Assembly: GCA_032622095.1 (NCBI GenBank)
Contig: CP136069.1
Coordinates: 185,245,122 to 185,309,121, forward strand
DNA length: 64,000 nucleotides
Direction: 5' to 3'
From: Siphonodentalium dalli
Taxonomy: Eukaryota; Mollusca; Scaphopoda; Gadilida; Siphonodentaliidae
A model generated the notes under the pieces. That model had not been told where the DNA came from, made no database searches, and was given only the letters and a program-made list of their open reading frames with translations. Shown in pieces: positions 47,605 to 60,284 of the stretch; within the stretch, counting starts at the first letter, position 1, and each line of letters starts with the position of its first letter. The translations under genes were made by a program, and so were the position numbers.

Positions 47605-48967
47605 ACTTTTTCAAAAATCTATACTGCCCTACTCAACCTAATTCTTCAGGAAGTGGTCCACCAATATGTCGATCTAAAACACCTGATATATCTCTGAATA
47701 ATGGTCCAATCACTGCGGATGAAATTCTGTCCGCCACGTGTGAGCTGAAAACAAGAAAGGCGGTTGGTCCGGATCAGATTTCGAATGAATTTCTCAAATG
47801 TGCAGTACCTCTAATGACTGCCGAATTTGTTCAAACGTTCAATAACATTTTACAATCCGGATATTACCCACCTGAATGGAGTCAGTCTGTTATCAGTTTA
47901 ATACATAAAAGGGAGCAAAAGACGATCCCAATAATGATCGTGCAATAGCATTGAGCTAGTCAGTAGGGAAACTATTCAATAAAATTATTAATCACAGATT
48001 AGCTACATTTATCGATGCTAACAACATAATCAGCGAAAACCAATTCGGCTTTTGTACTGGCAAAAGTACAGCCGATAGCGCATTTGTCCTACATGCGTCA
48101 ATACAGAAATATAAATCCTCTAAGAAACCTGTCTATGGTCTATGCAATATTTGTCGATTTTAGGAAAGCTTTTGATACTGTTAATCGACAAATTCTTTTT
48201 ACAAAAATGGAAACAGCTGGCACTTCAGGATTTTCATTGGAAATATTAAAATCACTATACAGTCAAGTCTTTATAGCAGAAATACAAGCAACGGTATCAG
48301 TCCTTCAGATCTCTCCACATTTGGAGTACGCCAAGGATATATATTATCGCCCTTACTATTTAAAATATTCATTGATGACATTAAGGACATTTTCGATGAC
48401 AAATGTGAACCGTTACGTATTGGATCTAGCGCTCTCAGTCATTTGCTCTTCGCAGATGACTTAGTTTTGGTCTCTGAGAGTCCAGAAGGACTTCAGCGAT
48501 GTTTAGATAAACTCCAGTACTTCACGCGACAAAATGTACTGTCGATAAACACGGAGTAGATGAAATACTTGATTTTCAGATTGAGGAAGCCAAAAGTTCA
48601 CCCACAATATTTCCTCGGAGATAATCCCTTGGATCTGGTTGACGAATATACCTATCTCGGAATGACATTTTCCATTACAGGAAAATTCACGCAGGCCGTA
48701 AATAATTTGAGTGGCAAAGGACGAAAAGCTCTTTATTCAATATCTCGTGCGTGTGCAAATAAAGCGCCCCTCCCTCTAAACACTTCCCTTAAACTGTTTG
48801 ATAAGTTAATCAAGCCTATACTTCTATATGGCAGTGAATTATGGGCAAGTGAATTAACAATCAAAAATCACGAACGTTATCCGTGTGAGAAACTTCATAT
48901 CACACATTGCAAACAAATACTTGGAGTTGTTAAATACGCTTCAAAAATGCAGTCAGAGCCGAATTAG
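47605..48967 (+). pseudogene. Retrotransposon ORF2, reverse transcriptase domain
   Basis: Fragments of one RT lie in shifting frames. Visible are ADEILSATCELKTRKAVGPD, then IHKR, then ISENQFGFCTGKSTADSAF, then AIFVDFRKAFDTVNRQ (motif A with the first catalytic Asp), then STFGVRQGYILSPLLF (motif B), then HLLFADDLVLVSES (motif C, FADD codons at 48449-48460), and YTYLGMTFS. The catalytic aspartates remain, but breaks near 47910, 48130 and 48290 and several stops make it a pseudogene. The order and spacing are those of LINE RTs of the CR1/Jockey type. Confidence 0.85.
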
Positions 48968-49022
48968 GGAGCTACCCGTTATATATTGACGCTTTGTGTA
49001 GAATGGCTTCATATGCGGTTAA

Positions 49023-49296
49023 AATCTCATCCAGTTGTACCAGTGGCATATTAACCCTTTACCCAACAAACCGGCCAAAACCGGCCAAATAAAGCTTCAA
49101 CAGCCTAAAATATCTTCGGTCTGTCTCAATAAAACGATACAAATATGGATATCATTGGAAATCTCATCCAGTTGTACCAGTGGCATATTAACCCTTTACC
49201 CAACAAACCGGCCAAAACCGGCCAAATAAAGCTTCAACAGCCTAAAATATCTTCGGTCTGTCTCAATAAAACGATACAAATATGGATATCATTGGA
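49023..49296. repeat. 137-bp tandem duplication across a MITE/host junction
   Basis: 49023-49159 is repeated at 49160-49296. Each copy contains about 28 bp of LINE sequence (AATCTCATCCAGTTGTACCA) followed by the TTAA end of the MITE (TTAA at 49051 and 49188) and about 105 bp of its subterminal part. Confidence 0.9.
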
Positions 49297-49587
49297 ACCG
49301 GCTCATTGACCACATTGTGATGGTTATAGTTATGCCCTGTGCCAATGCATTCTCTTATATATGCGAGTCGACCATAGGTCGCCTCGCATATATAAGAGAA
49401 TGCATTGGCCTAAAAAAAATCTTTTTTTAACACTTTTTACCATTTTTTCTTACATTCTTTAACAATTTTATAATTTTTAATGTGTTAAGCCAATGCATTC
49501 TCTTATATATGCGAGGCGACCTATGGTCGACTCGCATATATAAGAGAAAGCATTGGCACAGGGCCCTTCTGTTGGGTAAAGGGTTAA
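49188..49587. mobile_element. 400-bp TTAA MITE in the LINE (first)
   Basis: From the second TTAA copy (49188) to the closing GGGTTAA (49587) it is exactly 400 bp. Hairpin A is at 49342-49408 and B at 49490-49556. It splits the region between the RT and the terminal knuckle of the LINE. Confidence 0.9.
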
Positions 49588-49715
49588 ATGATGCAATGCG
49601 CGAACAGCGCAGCGGGGTAGCTGGGAATTCGATATTCAAAAGTCTGGAGTCATTTTGGCTTGACCCTCCGACATTACTAACAACAAGCCTCTAATTAACA
49701 ATCTTCTAAAGTGAT

Positions 49716-50115
49716 TTAACCCTTTACCCAACAGAAGGGCCCTGTGCCAATGCATTCTCTTATATATGCGAGTCGACCATAGGTCGCCTCGCATATATAA
49801 GAGAATGCATTGGCTTAACACATTAAAAATTATAAAATTGTTAAAGAATGTAAGACAAAATGGTAAAAAGTGTTAAAAAAAGATTTTTTTTAGGCCAATG
49901 CATTCTCTTATATATGCGAGGCGACCTATGGTCGACTCGCATATATAAGAGAATGCATTGGCACAGGGTATAACTGTAACTATCACAATGTGGTCAAGGA
50001 GCCGGTTCCAATGATATCCATATTTGTATGGTTTTATTGAGACAGACCCAAGATATTTTAGGCTGTTGAAGCTTTATTTGGCCGGTTTTGGCCGGTTTGT
50101 TGGATAAAGGGTTAA
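49716..50115. mobile_element. 400-bp TTAA MITE in the LINE (second, opposite orientation)
   Basis: TTAACCCTTTACCCAACA at the left, TGTTGGATAAAGGGTTAA at the right with one mismatch. Hairpin A is at 49747-49813 and B at 49895-49961. The long subterminal arm is on the right, opposite to the copy at 49188. Confidence 0.92.
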
Positions 50116-50604
50116 ATGCCATCTTAGAGAAAATCACACTGAAAATTTCAGAACAAGTATGCGCGATGGTGTTTCAAAAACTGGTAAAAATAAATTAAGA
50201 ACATATCGACTTTTTAAAAGAGATATTGTCCTAGAACCCTATCTCTTAAATACAGCGTCGCTAGCTGACCGCTCAGCATTTACACGTCTGAGAATAAGTA
50301 ATCATTCTCTTGCCATTGAAAAGGGTCGTCACGCCCAATCACCGATTCCTTTAGCCAGAGATTATGTGTTATGTGTAATGACGAAGCAATCGACGATGAG
50401 AGGCATTTCCTAATTGATTGTCCAACATTTCTTCCTATACGGAATGAACTCATTAAAATTATGGGTGACAATTTTATCAATTTTCGATTGATGAGTAGAT
50501 TGGACCAACTCACACATATATTAGCCAATAACACAGCTCAGATATGCTCCCAAATTTGCAACGTAGTCAAGCGGTTATTCGAGGCCAGATCACAGCTAAA
50601 CTAG
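50116..50604 (+). pseudogene. Retrotransposon ORF2, C-terminal end with CCHC knuckle
   Basis: KTGKNKLRTYRLFKRDIVLE and LRISNHSLAIEKGRH are followed, after a frame slip near 50358, by RLCVMCNDEAIDDERHFLID and CPTF: C-x2-C-x10-H-x4-C at 50365-50421. This is the usual end of ORF2 in several LINE clades. The stop at 50602 ends ORF2. Confidence 0.8.
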
Positions 50605-50681
50605 ACAAATTACGTGTGTTGAATCATGTATGATAACTCACTCTGCAGATACAAATATACGCAATTAATGAATATATATAT

Positions 50682-53235
50682 ATATACTAGCATGGTTACC
50701 CGGTGTTACCCAGGTTAATGTATGCTGTGGATATTTGTTGGGAATAGAGAATGCTCTTGCTTAAAGTGTTATACGTTTTCTCATAAATTGTATATTCAAA
50801 TAGCATCACAAAACATGATTATTACAGTCATGGAATATAAATAGTGGCTCACCTTGTCATTCTGTTTATCGCGATTAATCCGTTCCACCAATAATGAAGT
50901 ATTTATTTATTTACAACTGCGTATACATTAGACGTTATAATATGATACATGATCATCATAAACACATTAGTTCGATAAAAGATGATAATTGGGTTTTACA
51001 TATTGAGATGTATCAATCAATCTAGTGGGTTGGACTAAGATCTCGAGGACACCTGGCTATCATAAATTATCTCCATGAAGATACAGATGTTTCAAAGAAT
51101 TTACAGGTGCTCTTCTGTTCATGGTGCTATATATTGGCTAAATATTCTTAGTTTAAACGAAATGTTGCTGCGCATAAATATCAGCTACATGTGCCAGGCA
51201 CAGAGCGAGATTTTGAGTTGTTTATGTCAGTCGATGAGTCTGTTCTAAAACCCTTCTCAGATGTCAGTATTGGTAGGATCCTGAAAAGTCTTGTGCTACT
51301 AACTGCATTTTCTTGTATATCAGAAGAAACTATATTTGACTGCACACTGTGACCACTATTTTTGAACATGCCTTCCATATCTCTTGACAAATTGTAACTT
51401 TTTGTAGAAACTGTATTGAATGGAACAGACTAAATTTTGTTATTATATATATGCAATCCTCTGACGGTTCGGGGTCTCTCAGTTTGCACGAATATATGTA
51501 TCTCTTCGATATAATGATAAATATGCGTTTAATGCTTCTTCTAGTTATCTCTTTTTGCTAGCTCATTGTGTGAATGCCTTGATTGCCATTCCCATATAAA
51601 TATGACTGTTAAGAAGATATAATTGTTCAAGTGACTTATGTGGGTCACCATATATCGGGATTGTGAAATGTGAACGCCCAACTACTTATAATGATATGGA
51701 GATGGCCTGGTGACTGTATATAACTTATATGTGGATATAGGCGAATAGCAATGTTATCAATGATAGTGCATATCCGCTCGTCATCCGTGACGCAAACGAC
51801 ACCAAATGTGATTTAATTCATGGTATATCATTAGAGAAAAACGTGTATGGATTTGGTGGAATTTGGTTTCTTAAATTAATTGTTGATGCAACGCTGACTC
51901 GAACAACGCCAAATTGCGAAGGTGATTATGTATTCGTTTGGTGGAAATCAGCGACAAAACTATTTCACCATATTTTTAAAATTTCCCCTCCCACCAACAG
52001 CGTCATTTAAAAATAATTAACCCGCACCATTATCTTCCTTGTAAAAAAGTTACCCCTCTTAGAACGCATTGGTGCCATCTCGATTGTACCGCGTGAAGTT
52101 ATATATAGAACGCACACAGACAGACAAAGAGACAGACAGACAGCACGATTTTATTTCTTGTATCATTTGAGAAGAACGTGTCTGAATTTGATGGTAATTG
52201 GTACTAAAAATATTTTGTATCAGTTTTTGGTGACCCTCCCGTCCCTATTTCGGACTCAAGCTGCACACACTAAGACTCATTAGAGATTAGAGATGCATAT
52301 ATATGAAATTGGTGAAAATTGGCGAGTATACAAATTCGTATCAAATTTAAGGTCCCCATATCTCTCACCCATAGGGCACCAATTTGGTGTATCTAAACCA
52401 CACGATAAGATTCCTCGTATCACGGAGAAGAATATGTATCAATCTGGTGTAAATCGGCACTAAACATATAGATATAATTGTTTGTGTCCCTCTCATCTCT
52501 ATACACCACTGACCCGAATGAGGCCACATTTGACAGATAAAAGCCACACCATTAGACTCCTCGTAACATGGGGATGATTTTGTATAAGTGTGGTGGCAAT
52601 CGGCGACTTATTATAAAATTTAGTGCCCTCCCCCTCCCAATCTCTCATCCAAAAACAACAATTTGGCGTTGTTAAATCGCACAATTAGATTCCTTATATC
52701 ATGAAGAAGAATATATATCAATTTGGTGGAAATCGGCGCTAAAATTAGTTTGATAAATTTTGGTGCCCCTCTCCCCTTCCGTTCATCCCTGACTCAAAGG
52801 ACGCCACTTTTGACATATTTAAACCACACCGTTGGATTCTTCATATCATGGGGATGATTATATGTAAGTTTCGTGGCAATCGGCGACAGAAAAATAAATC
52901 TGCCCCCCCCCCTTCCGGGCACCCCTGAGGCGAACGGCGCGACTTTTGCCATATTTAAACCACGCCATTAGATTCCTCATATTATGGGGGTGATTATATA
53001 TAAGTTTGGTGGCAATCAGCGACAAATGTTTTTTCTGCCCCTCCCCCTTTTCTGCCCCTGACAACAACGGCGTCACTTTAGAAAATTCTAACCCCGACCA
53101 TTATCTTTCTCGTAAAAAACTACTCCTAGTAGACCCCTTTGGCATCATCTAGATGGTCCCCTGTGAATTTCTATAGAACACAGACAGACAGACAGACATA
53201 CAGACAGACATTCGCAAATATAGATATAGATATAT
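50682..53235. repeat. Repeat with internal tandem units of about 150 bp and CAGACAGA tail
   Basis: It begins after (AT)n with CTAGCATGGTTACCCGGTGT and ends with ACAGACAGACAGACA...TTCGCAAATATAGATATAG. Inside, between about 51780 and 53110, units with CACACCATTAGATTCCTC, GGGGATGATTATATATAAGT and GGTGGCAATCGGCGAC recur about every 150 bp. Elements with this kind of head and a CAGA-repeat tail are frequent in invertebrate genomes; the class is not settled here. It may be a further insertion in the 3' UTR of the LINE. Confidence 0.6.
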
Positions 53236-53377
53236 ATATATTATCACTATTATTCAATGTATTTAATGTCAATATATTGTATGATGTCACATGATACACT
53301 CTTAATATTATTATACATGGCAACCTGTCCCTATAATGGGGCGTATTTTGCTGAATAAATCTATCTATCTATCTAAT
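53236..53377 (+). mobile_element. 3' tail of the LINE
   Basis: ACCTGTCCCTATAATGGGGC, then GCTGAATAAA and (TCTA)5 is a typical LINE 3' end with a short repeat tail instead of poly-A. It joins the satellite unit directly. Confidence 0.7.
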
Positions 53378-53406
53378 AGAGTGTCTTCCCACTAAGAGTC
53401 GTCTCT
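53374..53406. repeat. Satellite remnant, right side of the LINE insertion
   Basis: TAATAGAGTGTCTTCCCACT and the following AAGAGTCGTCTCT equal the part of the 61-bp unit that should follow ATAAT at 39347. The array ends about 30 bp later. Confidence 0.88.
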
Positions 53407-53636
53407 TTAAAAAAAACGAAGAATATTCTCAATTATGATCCTTTATACACGTGTTCAACATAAAACTGAATGATGCGTTTAATAGAACTGAATGATGCGT
53501 TTGTGGATTTTCGAGATGCGTGTGTCATGCATACACAGAACGACACGAGTCCATTTGCCAATTGGTGTATTGCTACGGCACGAGTGTCAGCGCGGAAGTA
53601 TAGAACGAGGGGCGCAGCAAAATTATTCAGCCAATC

Positions 53637-54113
53637 ATTACATCGAGTGCCGTACCCAACCATTACATCGAGTGCCGTACCCAACCATTACATCGAGTGC
53701 CGTACCCAACCATTACATCGAGTGCCGTACCTAATCATTACATCAAGTGCCGTACCCAATCATTACATCGAGCGCCGTACCCAACCATTACATCGAGTGC
53801 CGTACCCAACCATTACATCGAGCGCCGTACCCAACCATTACATCGAGTGCCGTACCTAATCATTACATCAAGTGCCGTACCCAATCATTACATCGAGCGC
53901 CGTACCCAACCATTACATCGAGTGCCGTACCCAACCATTACATCGAGCGCCGTACCCAACCATTACATCGAGTGCCGTACCTAATAATTACATTAAGTGC
54001 CGTACCCAATCATTACATCGAGCGCCGTACCCAATCATTACATCGAGTGTCGTACCCAATCATTACATCGAGTGCCGTACCCAATCATTTCATCGAGTGC
54101 CGTACCCAATCAT
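53637..54113. repeat. 25-bp minisatellite, about 19 copies
   Basis: The unit is CATTACATCGAGTGCCGTACCCAAC-like with variants (TCGAGCGCC, ACCTAATC) in a higher-order order of about 5 units (125 bp). Several overlapping ORFs of 80-129 codons are products of the repeat. Confidence 0.93.
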
Positions 54114-54320
54114 TTAAACAAAACTAAGTATGTGCAACTTAAATGGCGGGCAATTATTCTACAAAACATTAACAAAGAAACAAAGTCATAATCAGAATTT
54201 TTTTTTTAAACCCTCAACATTCAAGCTAGTGATACCTGTAATAGATAACAAAACGCACAAGAAAATATCTCGAAAACATGTTCTGGGATTGTACACACGT
54301 TCAAATATTTATCTCATAAC

Positions 54321-54719
54321 TTAACCCTTTACCCAACAGAAGGGCCCTGTGCCAATGCATTCTCTTATATATGCGAGTCGACCATAGGTCGCCTCGCATA
54401 TATAAGAGAATGCATTGGCTTAACACATTACAAATTATAAAATTGTTAAAGAATGTAAGAAAAAATGGTAAAAAGTGTTAAATTGTTTTTTTTTTAGGCC
54501 AGTGCATTCTCTTATATATGCGAGGCGACCTATGGTCGACTCGCATATATAAGAGAATGCATTGGCACATGGCATAACTGTAACTATCACAATGTGGTCA
54601 AGGAGCCGGTTCCAATGATATCCATATTTGTATGGTTTTATTGAGACAGACCCAAGATAATTTAGGCTGTTGAAGCTTTATTTGGCCGGCTTTGGCCGGT
54701 TTGTTGGGTAAAGGGTTAA
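54321..54719. mobile_element. TTAA MITE with double hairpin core
   Basis: TTAACCCTTTACCCAACA ends; hairpin A at 54352-54418 and B at 54499-54565 (one mutation in its first bases). 399 bp. Confidence 0.92.
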
Positions 54720-55045
54720 GAAGTGGACTAGAAGCAACCAGGGGTCAATACTATGAAGCGTTTTCTTTGTAAGAATCTACAATTGTTTGTAAGAAATGAA
54801 TTTTACAATAGACAATATATTTTCGGTATAATGAAAGATGACCACGACAATAACACAACAATTGGGTCAAGTTGCTTGTAATTAAACAGTACATTTATAG
54901 AACACGATTCACCCCATTCAACTATATATCGCTTGCCTCCTTTCTTAGTAATCTTAAATACGGACATCAACGAACGAAATAAACTGCCAAATGCGTCATG
55001 ACTTATCAAGAATTTGAATATAAATGATCCCATCTTTGAAATGCC

Positions 55046-55433
55046 TTAACCCTTTACCCAACAAACCGGCCAAAACCGGCCAAATAAAGCTTCAACAGCC
55101 TAAAATATCTTCGGTCTGTCTCAATAGAACCATACAAATATGGATATCATTGGAACCGGCTCATTGACCACATTGTGATGGTATAGTTATGCCCTGTGCC
55201 AATGCATTCTCTTATATATGCGAGTCGACCATAGGTCGCCTCGCATATATAAGAGAATGCATTGGCCTAAAAAAAATATTTTTTTAACATTTTTTTTACA
55301 TTCTTTAACAATTTTATAATTTTTAATCTGTTAAGCCAATGCATTCTCTTATATATGCGAGGCGACCTATGGTCGACTCGCATATATAAGAGAATGCATT
55401 GGCACAGGGCCCTTCTGTTGGGTAAAGGGTTAA
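55046..55433. mobile_element. TTAA MITE with double hairpin core, opposite orientation
   Basis: TTAACCCTTTACCCAACA ends; hairpin A at 55199-55265 and B at 55336-55402. 388 bp, with a shortened spacer. It lies only about 330 bp from the previous copy and in the other orientation. Confidence 0.92.
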
Positions 55434-56269
55434 GTAAAAACAGCGATCTAAACATTTATCTCACCTAACCGTTCACTCGTTTACATTGCATACGGTTGTC
55501 ATGTAAAGTTATATCCACTATATCCTACTTATTTCAGAGGCCACAAACTTGAATCCATAATCTGTCAAACGTATATTGATTATAGACCGGTAACAAATAC
55601 CATGAAAAGTAATTTCACGATCACAGTGTTACAATCTGACCCGGAAGTCAATGTGAGCGTCAAAAATACCCCCGATCATCGTCGAACCGATAAGCTAAAT
55701 TTGTTTTGAATAATTGTGAATCATCAAAACCGATGATATACGAGATATTTTTTGTAATTTGTGTAACTAAACAACTTTATTTTATAACACCGAATTTGAG
55801 AGAATAATCCTCTCTCAAGAAAGCCAGTAGGCCTGGGTAGAGTGAGTCGGTGGATGGGGGTTTACTCTGCCCAGGACGTGCGAAAGATTGTGTCACTTTC
55901 CTCTTTATTCTTTAGTCACGTCACAACACGACCAAAGTTGGTCCAATTTTGCTTACAAACGACCACCAATTGTAAAAATGTCAAACAATATTACGTGTTC
56001 CGGTATGTTGTATGAGTAAAGTAGTCTGATTTATATTAAACAACAGACTATATTCATATTCCGATTAAATGCATTTATTAAATGACAAACAAATTTTAGA
56101 ACAGCTAACCATAGACTCCCCATTGTCAATAACAATGTAGCTCAACTTGAGAAGGAGTCTATTTTTGCTGAGCAATGAATATAATGACAAAGAAGAAGGA
56201 AAGCCAAAAAGTTTCAGTAAAGGTCTTGTATTGTGTAGATAAAATTTTCATTTGAAACATTTCACCAAT
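55434..56269. other. Intergenic DNA, nothing recognised
   Basis: No ORF, exon or repeat structure was recognised. Confidence 0.4.
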
Positions 56270-57375
56270 ACATGTGGGCTGCAGGGTGTGCGGATGGAAT
56301 CCAAATTTGAAATCCAAGATGGCTGCTGACTGCCATGTTTTATAAGGATTTCGGAAATAATCGATGGCTCCAATCTAGAGGCCATCCCGAAGATTCATAT
56401 GAAGTTTGGTGACGATTAGATGAGGGATATGACCGCCAGGGTGTGCCGAAGGATTTAGTTAGGCAAAGAGTAAAAATCAAATATGACCGTTGGCAGCCAT
56501 GTCATTTAACAAATGTGGGGAATAAGCGATGGCTCCCATCTAGAGTTCACCCGAACATCCATATGAAGTTTGGTTACCATCGGATGAGGGATGTGCCATG
56601 TAGGGTATGCCGAAAGATTTAGTCATGCAAAGAGTACAGTCCAAAATGGCCGCTGGCAGCCATGTTTGTCTACGAATTCTGAAAAACAAATACATGGCTC
56701 CCATCTAGAAGTCACCATGAAGATCCATATACAGTTTTGTGAGGGATGTGGTTTGTAGGACGTGCCAAAGGATTTAATCTAAGATGGCTGCCGGCGGTCA
56801 TGAACATTGTTTAAATTCGATGGCTCCCATCTAGAGGTGATCATAAACATGCCTGCAAATTTCCAAAACAATTATCCAATAAATGAGGGCTGCGGGCAGA
56901 GCCGATGGATTCAAATTTGAAATAAAAGATGGCTGCTGGTGGCCATGTTTTTTTAACGAATTTCGGGGAAAAGTCGATGGCTCCCATCTAGAGGTCACCC
57001 CGAATATATTCCATATGAAGTTTGGTGACGATCGGATGAGGGATGTGGCCTCTAGGGTGCGCCGAAGGATTTAGTCATGCAAAGAGTAAAATCCAAGATG
57101 GCTGTCGGCGGCCATGTTTTTCATCGGCAATCGCTATAATTTGGTAAATATCATCTAGAGGTGAACCTAAACATGCCTGTAAATTTTCAAAACATTTCTC
57201 CAATAAATGCGGGCTGCAGGGTGTGCCGATGGATTCAAATTTGAAATGATAAATGGCTGCCGGCGGCCATTTTTTAAAATGAATTTCGGAAAAAAAAGAA
57301 TAGATGGCTCCCATTAGAGGTCACCCCGAAGATCCATATGAAGTTTGATGACGATAGGATGAGGGATGCGGTATT
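56270..57375. repeat. Tandem repeat of about 165 bp with GGCGGCCATG motifs
   Basis: GATGGCTCCCATCTAGAG recurs at about 56362, 56527, 56692, 56819, 56978 and 57303. Between these lie CCATATGAAGTTTGGTGACG, GGATGAGGGATGTGG, GCCGAAGGATTTAGTCATGC and AAGATGGCTGCCGGCGGCCA. ORFs at 56883 and 57075 are repeat products. Confidence 0.85.
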
Positions 57376-59794
57376 TTTTTTATGCTGACTCGAGTTTCCC
57401 TACACAAATGCCAAGTGGCATAATTTCAATTATTTAGTTGCTTATAACCTATACGCAACCAAAAATGCGTGGATGTTTGCTTAAACATATATCAAATTGT
57501 CACAGAATAATATAATATTAATTAAAAAAACGTGCTAAACAAGAACTAAATTATTTCTCCCTGTATTGGACTGTATTTCACCCCCTTGTTCCAGACATTG
57601 GGTACAAAATAAAACTTCGTCGGAGCCCCTATGTTCCACTTTAACCTACATAACAGCAGACATCACACATTCTCCAGCCACGTATTTTCTGTGTTATGTC
57701 TCACATGACAACGTGTTATTTTTAAACAGAAGTCGTATGGCTGTGAAGTGTACTTAACATAAATAAAAAAAAATTTAAACAACATAAATACCTAAAATAA
57801 ATCGCGATTTTCGAATAAAAAATCGTTAGTTTTGGTCGCGGAAAACATATAGGGAATACAATAACGCCGATTTGACAATGTAACTGGATGTCAGTAATAA
57901 CAATCTTCAAGACGCAAAAAATTCGCATTTCATTTCACAGAAGGAAATGACAAATTTGTGACTTGAATTAACCTCTCCCCACCTCGATTTTACGGACTCG
58001 AAACTGGGGTTCGCTGTGTCCTAAGAATTTCCCGGTCCACTCCCAATAACAAATCGAGAATAGTCGGATCACTAAAAACGACGAGAGGTGGCTGGGCTCG
58101 TTTGTCCACTTTTCGGCATTAAAGGTGCACTATCTGTCCCAAATAATTAATTTTAACAAAACACCCATTTTGGGCATACAATCTTAATTTTATTGCAAAG
58201 GTTTAATTTGCCGGATTGTGTGGCGCTGCGAAACGCTTTGAGTCCCTAATTTTGTTCACTCTTGGATTTGATTTGATTGGTGGCCAAAATCTGCACCCCG
58301 TTGCCCTACAAGCCGATTATAGCACAAAACACGATGTGTGGCTATAGGCTACAATCAACTAATTATTTCACATATGCGACAGGGTTAACCCATGCCCACG
58401 ATTCATTACGGTACTGAGCCAAACATTAAACAATTAAACTACACGTGGGACATATGTTGTCAAAAAAGAAATAAATTGGCATTTCCACAACTACCACCTT
58501 TTGTGCACCAAAATTTCAGTAAAGAAAAATACCCCACCCCTACCAAATTTGGCGACCAACGTAGACGCTAGGGCATTCCATAAAAAACGTCAACACGAAA
58601 ACATAGAGATAAAACAAAAATAACATCAGCAGACGACAGTCAGGGACACAAGGTTGGGACAGATTTAGGGGTGGCGATTTTGCATTTGGTAAATGGTGAG
58701 AGAGGAGAGCTATGTGGATACTACATGTGGGCACGTGAACGGGTATTGGTTTCACCGCAAAACTTAATAACGTTGAATATATATATTATATAATATAGAC
58801 TATCAATGAGGCGAATATATATATCGTATATAGACTATATCTGATTTTGTGACGTCACCAATTATTATCTAATACGACACTGCTGTTATGAATTTTAGCG
58901 AGCACTTTTGTCGCACAGTAGATCGGTGGGCTTAAGCATTAATGTCGTAATCGGAAATAATTCAGTATATATGTTTTTCAATTGCCGGCGTTCCAAAATG
59001 AGGGGAGTTACTATCTGAATTAGGCACATGCAGTGAAGTTCATTCGTAGCGTTTACATTTTATTGAGAACATATGACATTAGCGATAGCACTGTCAAATA
59101 TTTGCATTGGAATGGCCTAAAATCGCGCGTGCAATGGGAAAATCTCAATCACTCTGGCAGGGCGGGAGACAATACTGGAATCGAAATCGAAATTCGTGAT
59201 GCATGCAAATGTTGCGAGTTTATATTCTATAATAATTTGTACAAAAGGAACGGCTTTTAAATATTTGTGTTACTGTTTTAAGTATGTGAGGTGATGAGCT
59301 CGTAGTCTGTTTGCATTGTGAATCTCTGATTTCTCACATGGCGTGATGTATGATTGACCCAAATGAAATGGCTGGCTATAGGACCCACTATGTCGATGAC
59401 CCATGTGCGTGTCTGAAGTGAAATTAATCATAATAAGACCACGATATAAGGCCTAAGTGAATTTTATTTGATGGAATACGTATATATGAAGTTATTTTTA
59501 TAAGATTAGAAAAAGGCCACAGATATATCCTAGCTTGTGCGTGTGATTTAGCTGTGGTTCGTTGATACGCTAGCGTATGGTCATATTAGCGCAGGCTCGG
59601 GATATTTCATGTATAGAGAGTTGTTTATGGTATTGTCATGGGTCGTGTGCGTACAACGCCAAACCTGAAATATCGCGTTTTCCCCATTTCGTCGATCAGT
59701 TATCAGTAGATGTGTTATGTGATATATGAAGCTGAATAATGTAATTTTTATCCAATGAAGAACTGAAGAAGAGATCATGGGCGAAAGCCCTACT
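57376..59794. other. Intergenic DNA, no gene recognised
   Basis: Short ORFs on both strands lack domains and exon signals. 58480-58500 shares TGGCATTTCCACAACTACCA with about 20188. AT-rich repeats lie at 58775-58845. Confidence 0.4.
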
Positions 59795-60065
59795 TAACCC
59801 TTTATATACTAAAGCATCAGTGATGAGTAGCTATCCCATAGGAAATGTTCATATAATAAGTTTTAACCCTTTATATACTAAAGCATCATTGACGAGTAGT
59901 TATCACATAGGAAATGTTCAGATGATAAGCTTAACTCTCTATACACTAAAGCATCATTAATGAGTAGCTATCCCATAGGAAATGTTCGGATAATAAGCTT
60001 AACCCTTTCTATACTGAAGCGTCAGTGATGAGTAGCTATCGCATAGGAAATGTTCAGAAAATAAG
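59795..60065. repeat. Tandem repeat of about 66 bp, four copies
   Basis: Each unit starts TTAACCCTTTATATACTAAA and contains GATGAGTAGCTATCCCATAG and GGAAATGTTC. A CAACAAACGA/TCGTTTGTTG hairpin follows directly (60069-60093). The TTAACCCTTT start recalls the ends of the TTAA MITEs. Confidence 0.88.
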
Positions 60066-60284
60066 TTCAACAAACGACCATCGTTTGTTGAACGTATTAT
60101 GTTAATATTTTATTCAATAAATACATTAAATACGGGTTCTGCACTTTTATTTATGTGAGGTCTGCTTTTATCAAATTAACATCCCTCCAAATGAATAATA
60201 GACAATTCCGATGTACATTTTTTTAACTAACCGGGAGAATCCATTTAGTATAGAACGAGTTAAATGAGCATCGGTGTTACGTTT

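Larger units (their letters stand above)
39348..53377 (+). mobile_element. CR1/L2-like non-LTR retrotransposon with nested insertions
   Basis: The sequence runs from the break in the satellite (39347/39348) to a (TCTA)n tail at 53355-53376, after which the same satellite unit resumes. In order it holds an ORF1 region with coiled coil and SGNH esterase, an ORF2 with AP endonuclease, reverse transcriptase with FADD, and a terminal CCHC knuckle. It is full of frameshifts and is interrupted by a 4.26 kb TIR element, two TTAA MITEs and another repeat. An esterase in ORF1 is known from the CR1 group; assignment within CR1/L2/Rex1 is an inference. The overlap at the two junctions is 3-4 bp (TAAT), so any target duplication is short. 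Confidence 0.8.

Noticed and set aside
53470-54127. Several ORFs of up to 129 codons with HYIECRTQPLHRVPYPTITS repeats
   Set aside because: Products of the 25-bp array read in three frames.
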